Assembly: GCA_006503535.1 (NCBI GenBank)
Contig: QYRS01000003.1
Span: 372,001 to 436,000 of the forward strand
Length of the DNA stretch: 64,000 nt
Origin: Arthrinium phaeospermum
Lineage: Eukaryota; Ascomycota; Sordariomycetes; Amphisphaeriales; Apiosporaceae
Direction of reading: 5' to 3'
In this document: positions 23,722-36,600 of the stretch, one piece after another
How the letters are laid out: every line of letters begins with the position of its first letter
Numbering within the stretch: position 1 is the stretch's first letter
Program-made: the position numbers and the translations under genes
Notes under the pieces: generated by a model
Database searches by the model: none
Told to the model about the DNA's origin: nothing
What the model saw: the letters and a program-made list of their open reading frames with translations, nothing else

Positions 23722-26700
23722 GGGCCTAGGCTGCTGCGCCGGTTGCTGAGCCGGTTGCTGAGCCGGTTGCTGAGGAGGTTGCTGAGGTTGTTGCGGGGCT
23801 TGCTGAGGGGGCTTCGGAGGCAGCTGATGTTGTTGAGGCGGCTGAGGCTTTGTTTGTGGTTGGGCCGGAGATTGCGTGCGAGGTTGAGCTGGAGACTGTG
23901 TTCGAGGTTGAGCCGGAGGTTGTGTCTGAGGCCGCGCCTGGGATTGTGCCAGAGGTTGCTGCTGAGGCGGCTGTGAAGGTGTCTGCCGGGCCTGTTGTTG
24001 AGAATGCTGCTGCTGAGGTGGTGGCGGCGGGCGTTGTTGAGGTTGAGCGGCCTGAGGTTGAGCAATCTGGGGTCTAGCCTGCGTTTGTTGCTGTTGCGAA
24101 GGCGGCGGCGGCGGTTGTTGAGGTTTAACCTGAGGTTGCGCCTGGGCTTGCACCTGAGGCCTTGGTTGGGGGTGCGCCTGAGGTTGAGGTTGAGGTTGAG
24201 TCTTGGGCTGAGCCTGAGGTTGTGCCTGAGGTTGTGCCTGAGGTTGTGCCTGAGGTTGAGCCGGAGGCAGCTGCTGAGGGTTCGCTGGACGCGGTGACTG
24301 AGTCTGCGGCGGAGCTCTGGGAACAACAGCTGATGGAGCCTGAGGTGTAGGTCGGGGCGCCGCCGTTTGGGATACCGGACGAGCCGTACCCTGCGGCACA
24401 TTTGGCCGGGCAGCCTGGGCTACACTTTGAGCAGCGGCCTGGTGGCCTGGCTGAGCATTAGCCTGGGGCACGCCTTGCTGTGTAGGTTGACGAGCGGCGG
24501 GAGTAGCAGCTTGGGCAGCAGTTTGAGGCCCTGCCGGACGCGGAGCTTGCGATAAGGGTTGAGAGGCAGTCGGTGGAGCAGGCCGGGAAATCGCCGCTGG
24601 TGGATTTTGAGGACCAGCACGAACCGGCTGCTGGTTTGTAGCCGGGGGTGCAGTTCGAGGGACAGCCTGGCCAGGAGCTTGGGGTCCTGCCTGGAGACCG
24701 GTTCGGACAGGAGCCGGGGCGCCGGGTTGAGCGGCAGTCTGGCGTACAGCTTGTGGCACGCCCGGTACAGTCGACTGGGGATTAGCTCGAGGGACAGCTG
24801 GCATAGTAGCCTGAGAGGTGCCCGTAGCAGCTTGAGGAGCAGCCCGAGGAACTCCCTGTGGGCCAGCCTGCTGTGAAGTAGTCTGAAGAGGCGCCCGGGG
24901 GGCTACCTGGCCAGTACCTTGTGTGCCAGGCTGAGAATTTGCTTGAGGCGTCCGTACTGTGCCCTGGGGAGCCTGCGAGGCTGCCGAGGGTATTGATTGT
25001 GGTGGTGCCCTCGCTTGAACAGGCTGTTGAGCGCTCACCGGTTGCCCAGTCTGTTGGGATACAGGCTGTTGTTGAACGGGCCGGTGCAGTGCAGGCTGCG
25101 TTGGCTGCTGCAAACCTTCTCTTTGATTCCATTTTGCTGCCCAGGCTGCTGTGTAGACAAATGCGGCTGGGATGACGACTGCTGTGGCTGAGGCGGTCTG
25201 GATATAGTTTGACCTGTGCCCGCATATTGCGCAGGGCGAGGGGCTTGCCCAGCAGGTTGCCCATTGGTCTGTGTCGGAGCCTGTCCAGGTACCGCGGTTC
25301 TCGGCGCTGCTTGGGCTGACCCAAGAGGTTGACGCAATTGCCCTGAGGCTGCGTCAGTCGTTGATGCGGTGTCTGTTGTGGGGTGGCCGAAGCGACACCA
25401 GCCTGGACGGGCTGTTGAACACGCTGCGGTTGCTGCGGGTTCGTTTGGGCATGACCTTGAGGAGCTGGCTGGGCTTGCGTTTGGGGGCGTTGTTGATATT
25501 GCGGCGGATGTTGTTGTGGTTTGGTGGTCTGTAACGTGCTCTGCCCTGGTCGTGGCTGCTGCTGCTGCTGGCCCTGGGATAAACCAGAATGCTGCTGAGA
25601 GCTAGAAGGTAATCCATGCTGTTGCTGCAGAGATTGGGGCAGCCCCTGTTGTTGTTGATTCTGGGCTGGGGCTTGGGTAGGCCCGGCAGGCTGTGAGAGC
25701 GGTGGACGCTGGCCATTTGGTTGAGCCACGGGATGGCCCGATGCTGCCGGCTGTGACGGGGTGCCCTGCGGCTGATACGGCTTGGGAGCCGTTGGCGGGT
25801 ACCGGACTGCTGGAGCTGGCTGACCTGTCGGCATCCGACCTGCAACCGGTGTTGCTGGTTGACTTTGGGTCGCCCTGTTCGCACTCGGATGCGCTTGAAG
25901 GCCCCCTTGAGGAGGTTGATTTGGCGTTGCACTCCTCTGGCCGACAAGCGCCGGGTTTGGCCGCTGCGCACCGTTTGTCTGCATATTTCCGAGTGCCATG
26001 ATACCATTGATCCTCTCTTGCTCCTCTTGTGAGGTGAGCCTGGCTTTCTCTTCTGCTTCCTTCCGAGCTGCCTGGGTAGGGGCTCTCGTTTTCAACTCGC
26101 CAGTAACACATTGAAGATAATAAGGCATCTCCGAGTTCGTCTTGAGAAAGAAGAGCTTAAGATTGCGTGCTTTATCCTTCAGCTGCACTTGGGTGCGATC
26201 AGCCAAGATCTGGCTCATGGTTCCATTGGGTCCAAATAACTGTAGGATCTGTGACCAGTGAGGGCCCTTAACCATGTCGAGGCCCATCATGAGCGCTTTC
26301 TCCTCATCGGCGCTCCACGGCCGGCGCGTCGAGTGAGACCCTTCGCGTCGCGCGTGATTCGACGACCGAGCTGCCGCAGCCTGGCGAGCACGCTCATAGA
26401 GATTGGGAGTCGTGTCAGACTGATTCGGGGGGTAGTTGGTGGACGACGTTGTTTTATCGGAGGCTTGCGCATTTTCAGCTGGTTGTTGGTTATACTGGTA
26501 GTACTGTGCGTGCTGTTGCTGTTGTTGGGGCTGATGTTGTTGTTGTGGGTTATGATATGTGGTAGGCTTAGAAGAAGGCTGCGGGGACACTGTTGGCCGA
26601 TATTGATTTTGCTGTATACTGTCGAGCGCCAGGGTTTTAGCTCTCAGTGCGCTTTCCTCAAGAGCAAGAGCTGTAGGAGACAGGCCTGAAGCTGCTGCAG

Positions 26701-28803
26701 TTGGCGGATGTGCTTGCTGTTGTTGGCTGTTACGAGTAATACCATCGGCCAGGAGAGCGGCAAGTTCATCGATGTCGGCACCGTTGGTTGAAACCTCCTT
26801 TTCATCGACCATTGCCTGGTTAGCTCTGGAGGTAGCTTCGGCCATGAGAGTTTCCAAGTCCAGGTCGTGCCCCTCTAGACCATCGTCGAACGAAAAATTT
26901 TCCATGTCAAAGGATATGCTATTCCGCCGTGTCGCCAAATTCTCGATTGTCTCGATGCAATTGCTGATGTAAACGTTGATGCTCTGGAGAAAAGAGTCAT
27001 ACGGATATTTCTGATCTTTCAGTTCAACTACGTAATCACAAGTTAGCAAAGACACCAGTTGGACACATCGTATATCATACCAATCTTAGCGGGGTCGAAT
27101 GACTCCTCCAGCAGTAAGGCCTTCCTTGCATTGCAACTGGCCAAGAAGTCCTTCTCGGCGCCTACCAACGGCACATCAGGGTGTCGCTGTTTGAGGGAGG
27201 ATTCCACTCCATCAACGAAAAGACGCTTGAGAAGCGGTTCCCGGCTGGAATCTTCCTCGTTCTCAAGAAGATCCAGATACATCTGAGTCTTGAGTCCGAT
27301 GTAGAGGTCGGCGACTTCAGACGTCATAGGCTTCGACTTGGGGACAAAAGCCAAGAGAAAGTTGCTGTCCAAGTCCGGCCATCCAAGCTCGTTTGCACCG
27401 AAGATACTTGAGCATATCGTGGCCAAGTTCGCCACCCGAATTATCTCCTGTTCTCCGGTATCCACGATATCTAGTTGATCAGGATATAATAAAGGAAACT
27501 CGTCGGATATTTTCTCTCTCAGATCATAGAAGAAGGACTTGAGGTTCCGGTACTCCTTGAAAACCTCGGTCTCTTCCCCATTCTCTCTAGGGTTGATCCC
27601 CCCAATGACCGTCTCGAAAGACCGTTCGGACAATGCTCTCAGGACATCATAAGCCACCGTACCCAGCGTCGGAATGTAATGCATTTGGCGCGTGAAATGC
27701 TTTGGGTTGGGATCCCATATTGACTTTTTGTGAGTTGTCGTATCTGACAGGGTCAGATCTGGTGTCCCGTTCTGTTCCGAATGAAGAGTGTTCTCCCCAT
27801 CGAGGCCTTCCAGAACAAAGTCACTGTGGAAATCGTCCAGAACACAACTCGCCAAGTCATGTGTTTCTTGTTCTCCAAAGTGGCTGTTCAAATGATCGAT
27901 GATGTTCGCGTCGGCATCCAGCATGGAATGGTCGCCTGGCTCAGCTGGATCAACTGGATCGTCGGCAGCAACCGTATCCATTGGGTCGTCATGGACGGCG
28001 TTCGTAGACCCCGATGCGAGTATACGCTGCAGTTCCTCTGTGAGCTCCCGAGCATGGTCTTCTTCTGACTTTTCCGCATCTGTCTTTGCTCGCTTCGCGT
28101 CTTTTTGTCCGGCCGTCGTATCGTCTTCTGGCGATCGCATTCGTTTTAACGGCGACGGGGGCGGTTCCTCGACTGGAGATTCGCGCTTGATCTCGTCCTT
28201 CTCCTCGGAGTCTAGTCTTGCGCATTAGGGAGCCGCACTAACATGGAGAACAGGCTACACATGACAGCGACTCCAGGTACTGCAAAGTCCTGGTACCTCG
28301 TAATGTCCACTTGGACATTTCACTGCCATTTCGTCGCTACGGGTGTTTCTACTTGGGCAAAACTCACTGGCAGGCGCGAGAGGATGCGACGCTGGATTAA
28401 ATATCTCCGCAAGGGCATTTAGAATCTCCTGCTGGTCCTCATATGCTTCCTCATGCGCTGTGGGCATAGCAGTCGCAGTCCCAGAAGATTCTTCGGCACT
28501 TTGGGGGCGCGACTCGCTGGACGAAGCGGGGTGCGGCTCGGTGGCCATTGGGGCAGGAGCCGCACCGGTTGTGTCATTCTCAGGTTGATGTTGAACTCCT
28601 TCGGGCTCATGAGGATGCTCTTGTTTCAGTAGCTCGAATATATCCGGGCCCAACTCGTCGTCGTGGTGGTGAGACTCGAGGGATGTTGGCGGGGTTGTCT
28701 GATCCGCAGCTGCCATGAGGTCCAGAGCATCCAAGATGGCCTGATGATCAGGAGGATGCTCTGCGTTAGCCGCCCGGGGCGCCTCCTCGAGGCCGTCGTC
28801 CAT
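23371..28803 (-). CDS. TBF1: TBF1-like telobox protein (TTAGGG-repeat binding factor) with Q/P-rich tail
   Basis: Three exons: 28803-28368, 28211-27081 and 27027-23371. Introns have GTGAGT/TAG and GTATGA/TAG borders in matching phases. The N-terminus is acidic (residues 1-210). Residues ~215-560 fit the TRF-homology dimerisation region ([31 protein letters not shown]). A Myb/telobox domain lies at ~755-815 ([29 protein letters not shown], ending [11 protein letters not shown]), the variant of the VDLKDKWRN box that reads TTAGGG. The rest (~900 residues) is Gln/Pro/Ala-rich with tandem QAQP, PAQQ and a ~14-Gln run. Relatives bind subtelomeric repeats and promoters of ribosomal/snoRNA genes. 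Two frame breaks fall in the tail: at CCC 25341-25343 (one base missing restores [10 protein letters not shown]) and between 25112 and 25135. With both allowed for, the frame runs to the stop at 23371, ~1740 residues. Confidence 0.8.
23680..23723 (-). repeat. CAGCAA microsatellite coding poly-Gln
   Basis: About seven copies of TTGCTG on the + strand, read as CAGCAA on the coding strand and giving ~14 consecutive Gln in the TBF1-like tail. Neighbouring in-frame repeats code PAQQ (near 23737-23775), PAPA (near 23580-23605) and QAQP (near 24205-24260). Confidence 0.9.
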
Positions 28804-31800
28804 GTCGCATGCGTCTCCAGATGCGCTCTACGGTGTCGAGAGGGACGGGAAGGGTCTTGGCGGGGGTTTGCGACAGCAAACTGTAGGTCCGGCGGGCGTT
28901 GAGGTTGATGTCGGAGAAAATTTGGTCTGGAGCGCCGACCGCGATGCCCTTATTTCTTGCCCCAACCACTTGGATGTCAGAGATACACAACAATCCTGGG
29001 ATGTCCTCTGCAGCTTCCAAAATTCCTGGGCTTGCCGCACATCTCAATAACAGCTCTTTTCCAATTGATTATCTTGCAATTTATTTTTATTCACTCTGAG
29101 CAAGTTTGATCAGCTTTTCCTCTTGAAAGGGACTCTCCCATTGCTCAGATCAAAATTCATGGCGAGATAAAGTCTTATCGATACGGCTTATCGGATGAAG
29201 TGGGTTGATACGGATGCATTCGATCGCTTATCTATGTCGAAGGTCGACTTGTCGCTCGTCACAGTTCCTCAACTGCAAACCAATCCTGGTAATGTTACCT
29301 AAGCGCAGGCATTGAAGTCGACTAGAGTGGCCTACTTGTAGTAGGGCAACGGATGTTAGCGGCATGGTACTCTTTAGTTAATAGCTACACCATCACTCCT
29401 ATATAGCTATAGCTATACTCCGTATGAAGGATTATGGTTGGATGTACGTTCGTGGTAATCTGCAAAAGCTCCGACCCCAGATGGTCTGTTCAGGTCGGGT
29501 CGTTCAATGAAGTCAGCGTTCAGACAACAACGTGCGTGTCTTCGTCGCTCAAGTTATTAATAATCAACTACGAGTATATTTCTTACCCAAAATGTTGGAA
29601 AAACGAATAATTGATTCTTCTTACTCCGTTCAAACACGGAGTACCAATCAGTTTTGGGATTTTTTGAAGATTGGCAACTGGTTCCTCCGACAACAGAGTA
29701 TGACATACACACCAGGGGTTACTATCGCCCGTCACCGTTTAGCTTGTGATGCCAACGCAAGAGCCGCCATCAAGCGCAGGCCAAATGCCTAGTGCGTATG
29801 ATGTAAGCAGTTGTGCGATCGCCATAGTATGACAGAAAGCCAATTGCACTGGCAATTGTATCATGGTCGATGAAACAGAGTTAGAATGAAGCAATTGTGC
29901 ATACGTAGTATTGCCAACTACAACGTAGCGATGGGTAGGTTTGGCTAGATCCCCGTACCTGATTGGGTCGTGAATGGCCATGACTGCCTGCATCCAGAGA
30001 CAAGAGTCAAGACAGTTCGTGCGGCTCCGTTAGAAGGCCATCCCAATCCAGTCGCAGTGGGGAATCCATCAGCCCCCTTTTTTCCTTTTGCAGACCGACA
30101 ACTCAATGCTGCCACGATGACAGGATGGGGTACATATCTGCCTTGACAGTGTACAAAACCAATGATTTAGACAGTGTGTTGCTTCCTGCAGAAAAGGGCC
30201 GGAAGCAATCCTTTGAGGGATGGTGTAGACCCGTTTTCTCTTCGTGTTTGTGGAAACCGGCACACACAACCAGTCGCTTACCTTGGTAATGCACTTCTTC
30301 CTTTGCCCTTGGGTGTGCACCGCCAAGAGGGATCGCGTTCCAACCTATGACGGAGGTGGGGTAAAAGGGACAGATATTGCGTACATGTACGGAGTAGGGA
30401 GGCAGGCAGCTTGGCATTAGGCATGCGAGATGCGTGCGGCCACCGACCGCATCGCTGCAGGCATTCTGGTCAATTTTCGCTTGGCTCTGAGATACGGGCG
30501 AAAATCATAGGTTTAAATAGGCATAAGACAGACGGCCATCGGAGAGGGTGGCAGATCTATCACGATTCGCGATGTCATGACTTGGCTCGTCGTGATGCCA
30601 CTTGGGCTGAGGGGGGGTAGGTATGATGTAGGCTCGCAGGAGTGCGGGGGGGACGGACCCCAATAGAAAACCCCCAAGAATTGCTGAGATGAGCAATGAA
30701 CAGCGGAGTGTTGCAGTGCTTTCGGGTCCATTCTGGGGTCAGTACCGCTCCAAAAGATAGGGACTCCATCCCCAAGCCAATATGAGTGGTTACTAATTGG
30801 AAATCTCTTCTTGGATTGGGCGCCGTCTGAGTTAGTAGGTCCACGCGAGGCGGAAACGGAGTCGTCAACCCCATAAATGCAGGTTCAGCGTGTTTCGCCG
30901 TGACGCCGGCGCTTGAATCGGTCGTCGGTAAGATTCTAAGCCCCGTGGACCGGATTACGCAGCAAGATAGCATCCTTAGCATACCTAATACAAATTTCGA
31001 TATCAAACCACGTGAGCCAGGGGATACTCACTAGGGCGAAGGGAACGGGACATCGCCAGATAATCGTTCGTGTTTTCAAGGGTGTTGGCTGTAGCGCAGG
31101 CCGCAAAGCAGGGCGATATTAGGCAAGCATTCGCATCAAATAAATTTGGCAGTGGACTTGTAGGGGTCCGAGGAGTGCGGGGTCGGCCAGTCATTCCCTT
31201 TCACCCAGACCCCGGAAATGCTCGACAGTATCAGGTAGCCACAGTTCCAAGTCTCTAGCGATTGATACTAGCCTATTCCATGCAACGGTGGGGGCGATAT
31301 TCTAACTAATCCCAACCCCCATGCCGGGCCATTGCATGCGTGCCAGGTCTCGTTACTGGTCGTCGGCCGTTAACGCCTATAGAAAACTTTATTGACTGGA
31401 TGTCGGACCAAAGCAAGTTGCTGTGATTCGTCGTCTGTGCCGCGGCCGAGCAAGGATGATGGCCCTTGAGCCAATGGATTGGTCATGCCAGATCCCCCAT
31501 CCCCATCGCCTTCGGGCTTAAGGGAGTCGCAGCCTCTGGCCAGAGGAAAAGGGACTCTGTCACTCCAGGGCCCAAGGGGAAGTGGCCCAGGTTAACCCCA
31601 TATCGGGTATTACCCCATTTTCGTCATCATTGCCCACCCCTTGGTGAAGCTTGCCTGCGATTAAGCCGCACACACCAGATGTCCTGCGTGGCCAGTGGAC
31701 AACTGATCTTACTGCAGCAGGCCAAATTGATATCCTCGGCATCTGCAAGTTAGGTCCTAATTTCTAGTCGAATCCAACCTCGCCCTGGAACCCGACTTGC

Positions 31801-32280
31801 CCCAATCATATCCAGTAGTACAGCGGACCGTCGACTTTGCCTTCAACATTCTCCATAAACCGTACACCCTACACGCACTACCTCCAGTTAGGCAGGCTGA
31901 AAGGGCGACCCGGAACCCACATACTGTGCATTGCGTGTGTGTGAGAGGTGAGTGTGTGTGTTCGTCGCACAATCGTTAGTGGCGTCCGTTGCGTAGCTGT
32001 TGCAGCACGCGGCCACCCTCTTCCCCGAAACCCACCAGCGTGGTCCAGACTGCGGCGTGTACTACGTACGTGCTCCCCGTAGCAGCTCTGCTGCTTGAAG
32101 CCTCTGGCGACCTACCCCGCTCATACAATACATAAACCCTCAGGTCTCGCAACAACTTTCCGAGATCTATCTACTTCCCATACCTTCTCTTCACTCCAAT
32201 CCATTAACCAGCTTTTGAGTGACAATCCAGAATCATCCAAATAAGCTCTTCCGTAACGACATCCCTTCACATCTCTCATC
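28804..32280. other. Divergent intergenic region, TBF1-like (-) / ALDH (+)
   Basis: About 3.5 kb without a convincing gene. It holds TACTCCGTA-type elements at 29416 and 30388 and a small perfect hairpin (ACTCCGT ... ACGGAGT, 29623-29642). The part just before 32281 is the likely ALDH promoter, with a pyrimidine-rich stretch ending ATCTCTCATC before the ATG. Confidence 0.5.
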
Positions 32281-34105
32281 ATGCCTCTGACAACCACGCT
32301 TAAGACGCCCCTCACTGGCCCCTACGAGCAGCCCACTGGCCTGTAAGCTCTCCAAGTCTAACCCCGCACGCCATTGGTGTAGCCCCAAGCTTCGTGATAT
32401 TGACCAACAACTATAGGTTCATCAACAACGAATGGACTGAGGGTGTAGACAAGAAGACCTTCGAGGTCATCAACCCTCCACCGAGGAGGTCATCTGCTCC
32501 GTCGCCGAGGCCACAGAGAAGGATGTCGACATTGCTGTAGCCGCAGCCCGCAAGTCCTTCGAGGGCGCGTGGCGCAAAGTCACTCCTCAGGAGCGAGGCA
32601 GGCTTCTGTACAAGCTGGCAGACATTGCCGAGAAGAACACAGACCTGTTGGCCGCCGTCGAGTCTCTAGACAATGGCAAGTCCATCACCATGGCAAAGGG
32701 CGATGTCGGTGCCGTCATCGGCTGCCTCCGCTACTACGCGGCTACGCCGACAAGATCGAGGGCAAGACCATCGATACCAACCCAGACACCTTCGCCTACA
32801 CCCGCTCTGAGCCTGTGAGTACTAACTGACATGCCTACTACTCTCGATGAAGTGAAACTAATACGATGTCTACAGATTGGTGTTGCGCCCAGATCATCCC
32901 TGGAACTTCCCTCTGCTCATGTTCGCATGGAAGATTGGCCCCGCTCTGTGCACAGGTAACACCATCATCATGAAGACGGCCGAGCAGACGCCTCTGTCGG
33001 CTCTCGTGTTCGCCAACTTCGTCAAGGAGGCTGGTTTCCCCCCTGGTGTCCTGAACATTATCTCCGGATTTGGCAAGGTAGCTGGTGCTGCCTTGTCCTC
33101 GCACATGGACGTTGACAAGATTGCCTTCACTGGCTCAACTCTTATTGGCCGCACCATCATGAAGGCTGCTGCCGCTTCTAACCTGAAGAAGGTCACTCTG
33201 GAGCTCGGTGGAAAGTCGCCCAACATTGTCTTCGACGACGCCGATATCGAGCAGACCATCTCTTGGGTCAACTTCGGTATCTACTTCAACCACGGACAGT
33301 GCTGCTGCGCTGGATCTCGTGTCTACGTCCAGGAGGGTATCTACGACAAGTTCATCGCCGCTTTCAAGAAGCGAGCTGAGCAGAACACTGTCGGTGACCC
33401 TTCGACAACAACACCTTCCAGGGCCCGCAAATCAGCCAGCTTCAGTACGACCGCATCATGCACTACATGAGGAGGGCAAGAAGGCCGGTGCCACCTGCGA
33501 GACTGGTGGTGAGCGCCACGGTGACAAGGGCTACTTCATCAAGCCTACCATCTTCAGCGATGTCACCCCCGACATGAAGATCATGCAGGAGGAGATCTTC
33601 GGACCTGTCTGCACCGTCACCAAGTTCAAGACCGAGGACGAGGTCGTCGCCGCTGGCAACGACAGCACATACGGTCTCGCTGCCGCCGTGCACACCCGGG
33701 ATCTCAACACCGCCATTCGCGTCAGCAGCAACCTCAAGGCTGGCACCGTCTGGGTCAACCAGTACAACATGCTGAGCCACCAGTAAGTTTTTAATGACAT
33801 TCCTCCCATTCCCACCTTTTACAGGCCATTGGTGTGGCTGAGGTGCAGTCACGTGCCGATTCCGTTTGCTTCCCCGCACTATTCCCAACCTCCACCACCC
33901 CCTATCTCGACCCCCTGACTTCACCTACATCATTTCTTGAGCTCTACAACACCAGAATAAGATCGCGGACATCGCTGACGCCAGGTAGTTGCCTTTTGGC
34001 GGTGTGAAAGAGTCAGGCATAGGCCGCGAGCTCGGCGAGGCGGCCCTGGCAAACTACACGCAAACCAAGACGGTATCCATGCGCTTGGCTGGGCCTTTGT
34101 TCTAA
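32281..34105 (+). CDS. Aldehyde dehydrogenase (NAD(P)+), ALDH1/2 family, with several one-base gaps
   Basis: Four exons: 32281-32342, 32417-32814, 32876-33782 and 33989-34105. The second intron has an ACTAACT near its donor, and the last acceptor is uncertain. All family landmarks are present: the [18 protein letters not shown] cofactor-site segment, FTGSTLIG, the general base Glu in [12 protein letters not shown], the catalytic Cys in GQCCCAGSR and the C-terminal [15 protein letters not shown]. Expected length is ~497 residues. The enzyme oxidises aldehydes (acetaldehyde in fungal orthologues) to acids. The sequence lacks one base at about seven places: CCC 32474-32476, 32738, TT 32883-32884, CCC 32898-32900, TT 33401-33402, ~33468 and the acceptor near 33988. 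Each gap is silent apart from the frame: residues on both sides match the family and no substitution creates a stop. I favour sequence error over a dead gene. Confidence 0.8.
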
Positions 34106-35970
34106 GATGATCGGTTGGATCTTTGGTTGTCAGAGCAGCCGCCCCTTTATTGATGATAAATCCTGAGGAAGCATCTCCCATTATACCCTTCGGGAGGTCG
34201 CCGCACCTTGAGTGCTGGCCAAATAGCATGGCCAAATTACGACAGTTACAATAATGAAGTTATACCCACACGGAGTCTCGCCTTTCGAGTTCACTTGATG
34301 TTGAGCGTCATATGAGTGTTTTCCATGTCTCGGAGTAATCGTGTCTGTAAGGGTATAAGAGCCAGAAACGCTGGAGTTTCTGGACTGGCTGAGAGAGGCC
34401 ATGCTCAAAGGCCATAATAGGACTGCTGACCATTGCCAAATACATATCTAGCTTGTCCAGCTCATAACCCTGTTGAGATCCCGGATCTAGACGCTCGATG
34501 CTCACCTACGATATCTGGTGTTGTCTGCTCTGGGCTTTCAAGTCTGTGCTGTTGCACACGTTAATATATAAGGAGTAAATTCTGAGAGACGCCTACCCCC
34601 CTTGCGTTCAGAAATAATGCACCGACTGCCTCGGTTTTAGCAATTAAAACGACTGTACAAAAGCAGCTGGCAGGTATGGACCTTACGCCACACCTATTTC
34701 TAAAAGTATACTTAAAGATTTACGATATATCGGCTTTATTAATTACCGGCGGTGATGTAACACTAAAAGCTATCACCACTACGCCGGCATACCACATCAA
34801 CGCCGGCCGATATGGTACATCACCACCGCCACTCTCGTGGCACACATTGGTAGATATCGATATACCACATTGGCCAGCGTTGCTACACCACATCGGCCGG
34901 CGTTGATATAGTACGCCCTCGCAGGTCGTAATATTTCTTAGTATTGACGGCCGATTATCGGCACCGGCAAGCTCGGAATACTTATAATATTCAGGTACAA
35001 AGGCATGTCGGTTTAAGCAGGTACTTAGACAGTCGGTGTATCACTTTTATTTGCGTTCATCTCGTCTTGCGCCAGAACAACCCAGTGCTTGACGGACCAT
35101 ATCAGATTCAAGTATTGATATCTACCTGTATCTGCAGTGCTCTATGTACATGATATCAGTCGTCTCAAGAGCCTATGGCAATGGATGGCAGATGTTGCGT
35201 TTTCTACCAGCGGATGAAGGCAGGGGGATTGACCCATGTCTCTTGGTTAGATACACAGCGAACCACATGCCCAGTAAGTGAAACGAGAGCATGTTGAATG
35301 CCCTAGCAAGTAGGCAACAATCGCCTTGTAACATGGCACGATCAAGAGAAAACGATCGTGACGGGGTTGGTGCAGTTGATTTCCAATGTCGTTCGATGAC
35401 GGCTGCCCAGTCCGCCCTGGAATCCACCCTCATAATTATATTTGACTTGCAACATGTAGCTATTTGGGTGGTTGCTCTTCAATACCTATTCGGCACCTTC
35501 TACGGAGTCATCTCTTTGTTTCATCTAAAGTCCCTCACTGGCTAACCAATGGCATCCTCACATCTAAAGTCACTCACTGGCATAAAAATGGCATAATCAC
35601 AAGTATGAATTACATATACACATGGCGTAGCTACTTGCAGCAAGTCTGCCCTCCACCCGCATCAGACCCGTGGCGCGCCCCTATATGAGACTTGAACGGT
35701 CTTTCCATAGTGAATTGCGTATGTGCCTTGTCAACCCAAAATCGCGTGTAGCCTAAAGTCATTGCCGGGTATGAGCCCGGGTGGTGGCTCCAGAAAATAG
35801 CCCGCGATGACTTACGTATGTGAGGGAAGGAGAGCATCTTGCCGAAAGCCAGCCATCGTATGTAGAACTGTAGTTGTGCCCCACAGTGGACTTAGGATAT
35901 CATGTGCTTGTGTTGACCTCGTCCTGTCCCCCACTTCCATTCCTCAACTTCCTTCCATCATCTCCCTTCG
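34106..35970. other. Intergenic with AT-rich, foldback-bearing segment
   Basis: About 1.9 kb. The first ~500 bases are the ALDH 3' region. From ~34560 the sequence turns AT/TA-rich and repetitive, with inverted repeats listed separately. No coding signature is seen. Confidence 0.5.
34745..34910. repeat. Inverted-repeat (foldback/MITE-like) segment
   Basis: ATCAACGCCGGCCGAT at 34796-34811 is the exact reverse complement of ATCGGCCGGCGTTGAT at 34892-34907, and the match extends imperfectly to about 23 bases. A second inverted pair lies in the same segment (GGCGGTGATGT near 34749, ACATCACCACCGCC near 34818). TACCACAT-like words recur four times. No ORF is present, so if mobile it would be non-autonomous. 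Confidence 0.6.
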
Positions 35971-36395
35971 GTGCGGATCTTGGATCTCACCAACTTTTCA
36001 GCTCTAGGTATGTCTCATCTTAGGCAGCTGCAATGTTGGCCCAGGTTACTTTTCCAGAAGCCTGCTCAGAAGCCCACCGAAGTGATCGAATTGTCCGACT
36101 CAGAAGATGGTGTAGTGCCTGCCAGAGTGCCTGTCAAAATGCCTATCAAGCAGCGCCCCGAGGTGCCCGAATCAGAGGAGGAGGAGATTCAGATGATGAC
36201 TGCACGATTACCATGTGGGATTCCTTCCGTGACCTCATGTCTCATGTTGATGAACTAGCTACGGAGTTACAGTTGCTCATGTTTGGCAAGGAAGGGGGTT
36301 TACAGATTTCATACATACGATCACCATATGGTGGTGGACAGGTGGTGCACAGATTTTCGCTTGTACGGCTGGGGATGGGAATGTTTTATGTTTAG
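35971..36395 (+). CDS. Hypothetical small acidic protein with a SIM-like motif
   Basis: A weakly supported ORF. One frame reads EVIELSDSEDGVVPARVPVK and then an acidic stretch (PESEEEE). If one base is missing near 36183-36190, it continues as DSDDDCTITMWDSFRDLMSH to a stop at 36393-36395. VIELSDSED fits a SUMO-interacting motif: hydrophobic core followed by Ser/Asp/Glu. I do not recognise a family. The 5' end is unclear: the ORF ATG at 35971 and a downstream ATG at 36009 are both possible, and a GTATGT at 36008 could be a splice donor. It could also be a fragment of a larger, broken gene. It precedes the helicase on the same strand by ~200 bases. Confidence 0.3.
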
Positions 36396-36600
36396 CTGAG
36401 AGCATTACATCTATTACAATCACGTAGCTTCTATTCGCAAATGACCAGAACATTCAACTCTTTAATCGTCCCAGCATGAACTGTTATCGTGCCCACGCCT
36501 GTATGTGTGGGTCTTGGCATAGATATGGGTCTCTTCCTTTCCTCCTCCACCTCTTTAATCTCGTCATTTTTTCCCGGCTTCACGTCAAACACCCATCACA

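Noticed and set aside
23331..24401. Arg/Leu/Asn-rich open frame overlapping the TBF1-like tail
   Set aside because: Alternative frame of CAG/CCG-type repeats; repeat-coded shadows in all frames are expected here.
25330..25400. A cryptic intron at the first TBF1 frame break (acceptor-like CTGACGCAG near 25350)
   Set aside because: The only nearby donor (GTGTCG) is poor, and a single missing base in the adjacent CCC run gives a seamless [10 protein letters not shown].
34560..35000. Repeat-induced point mutation (RIP) in the AT-rich spacer
   Set aside because: TA-rich patches are suggestive, but I have no second copy to compare and dinucleotide indices cannot be reliably computed by eye; left open rather than claimed.
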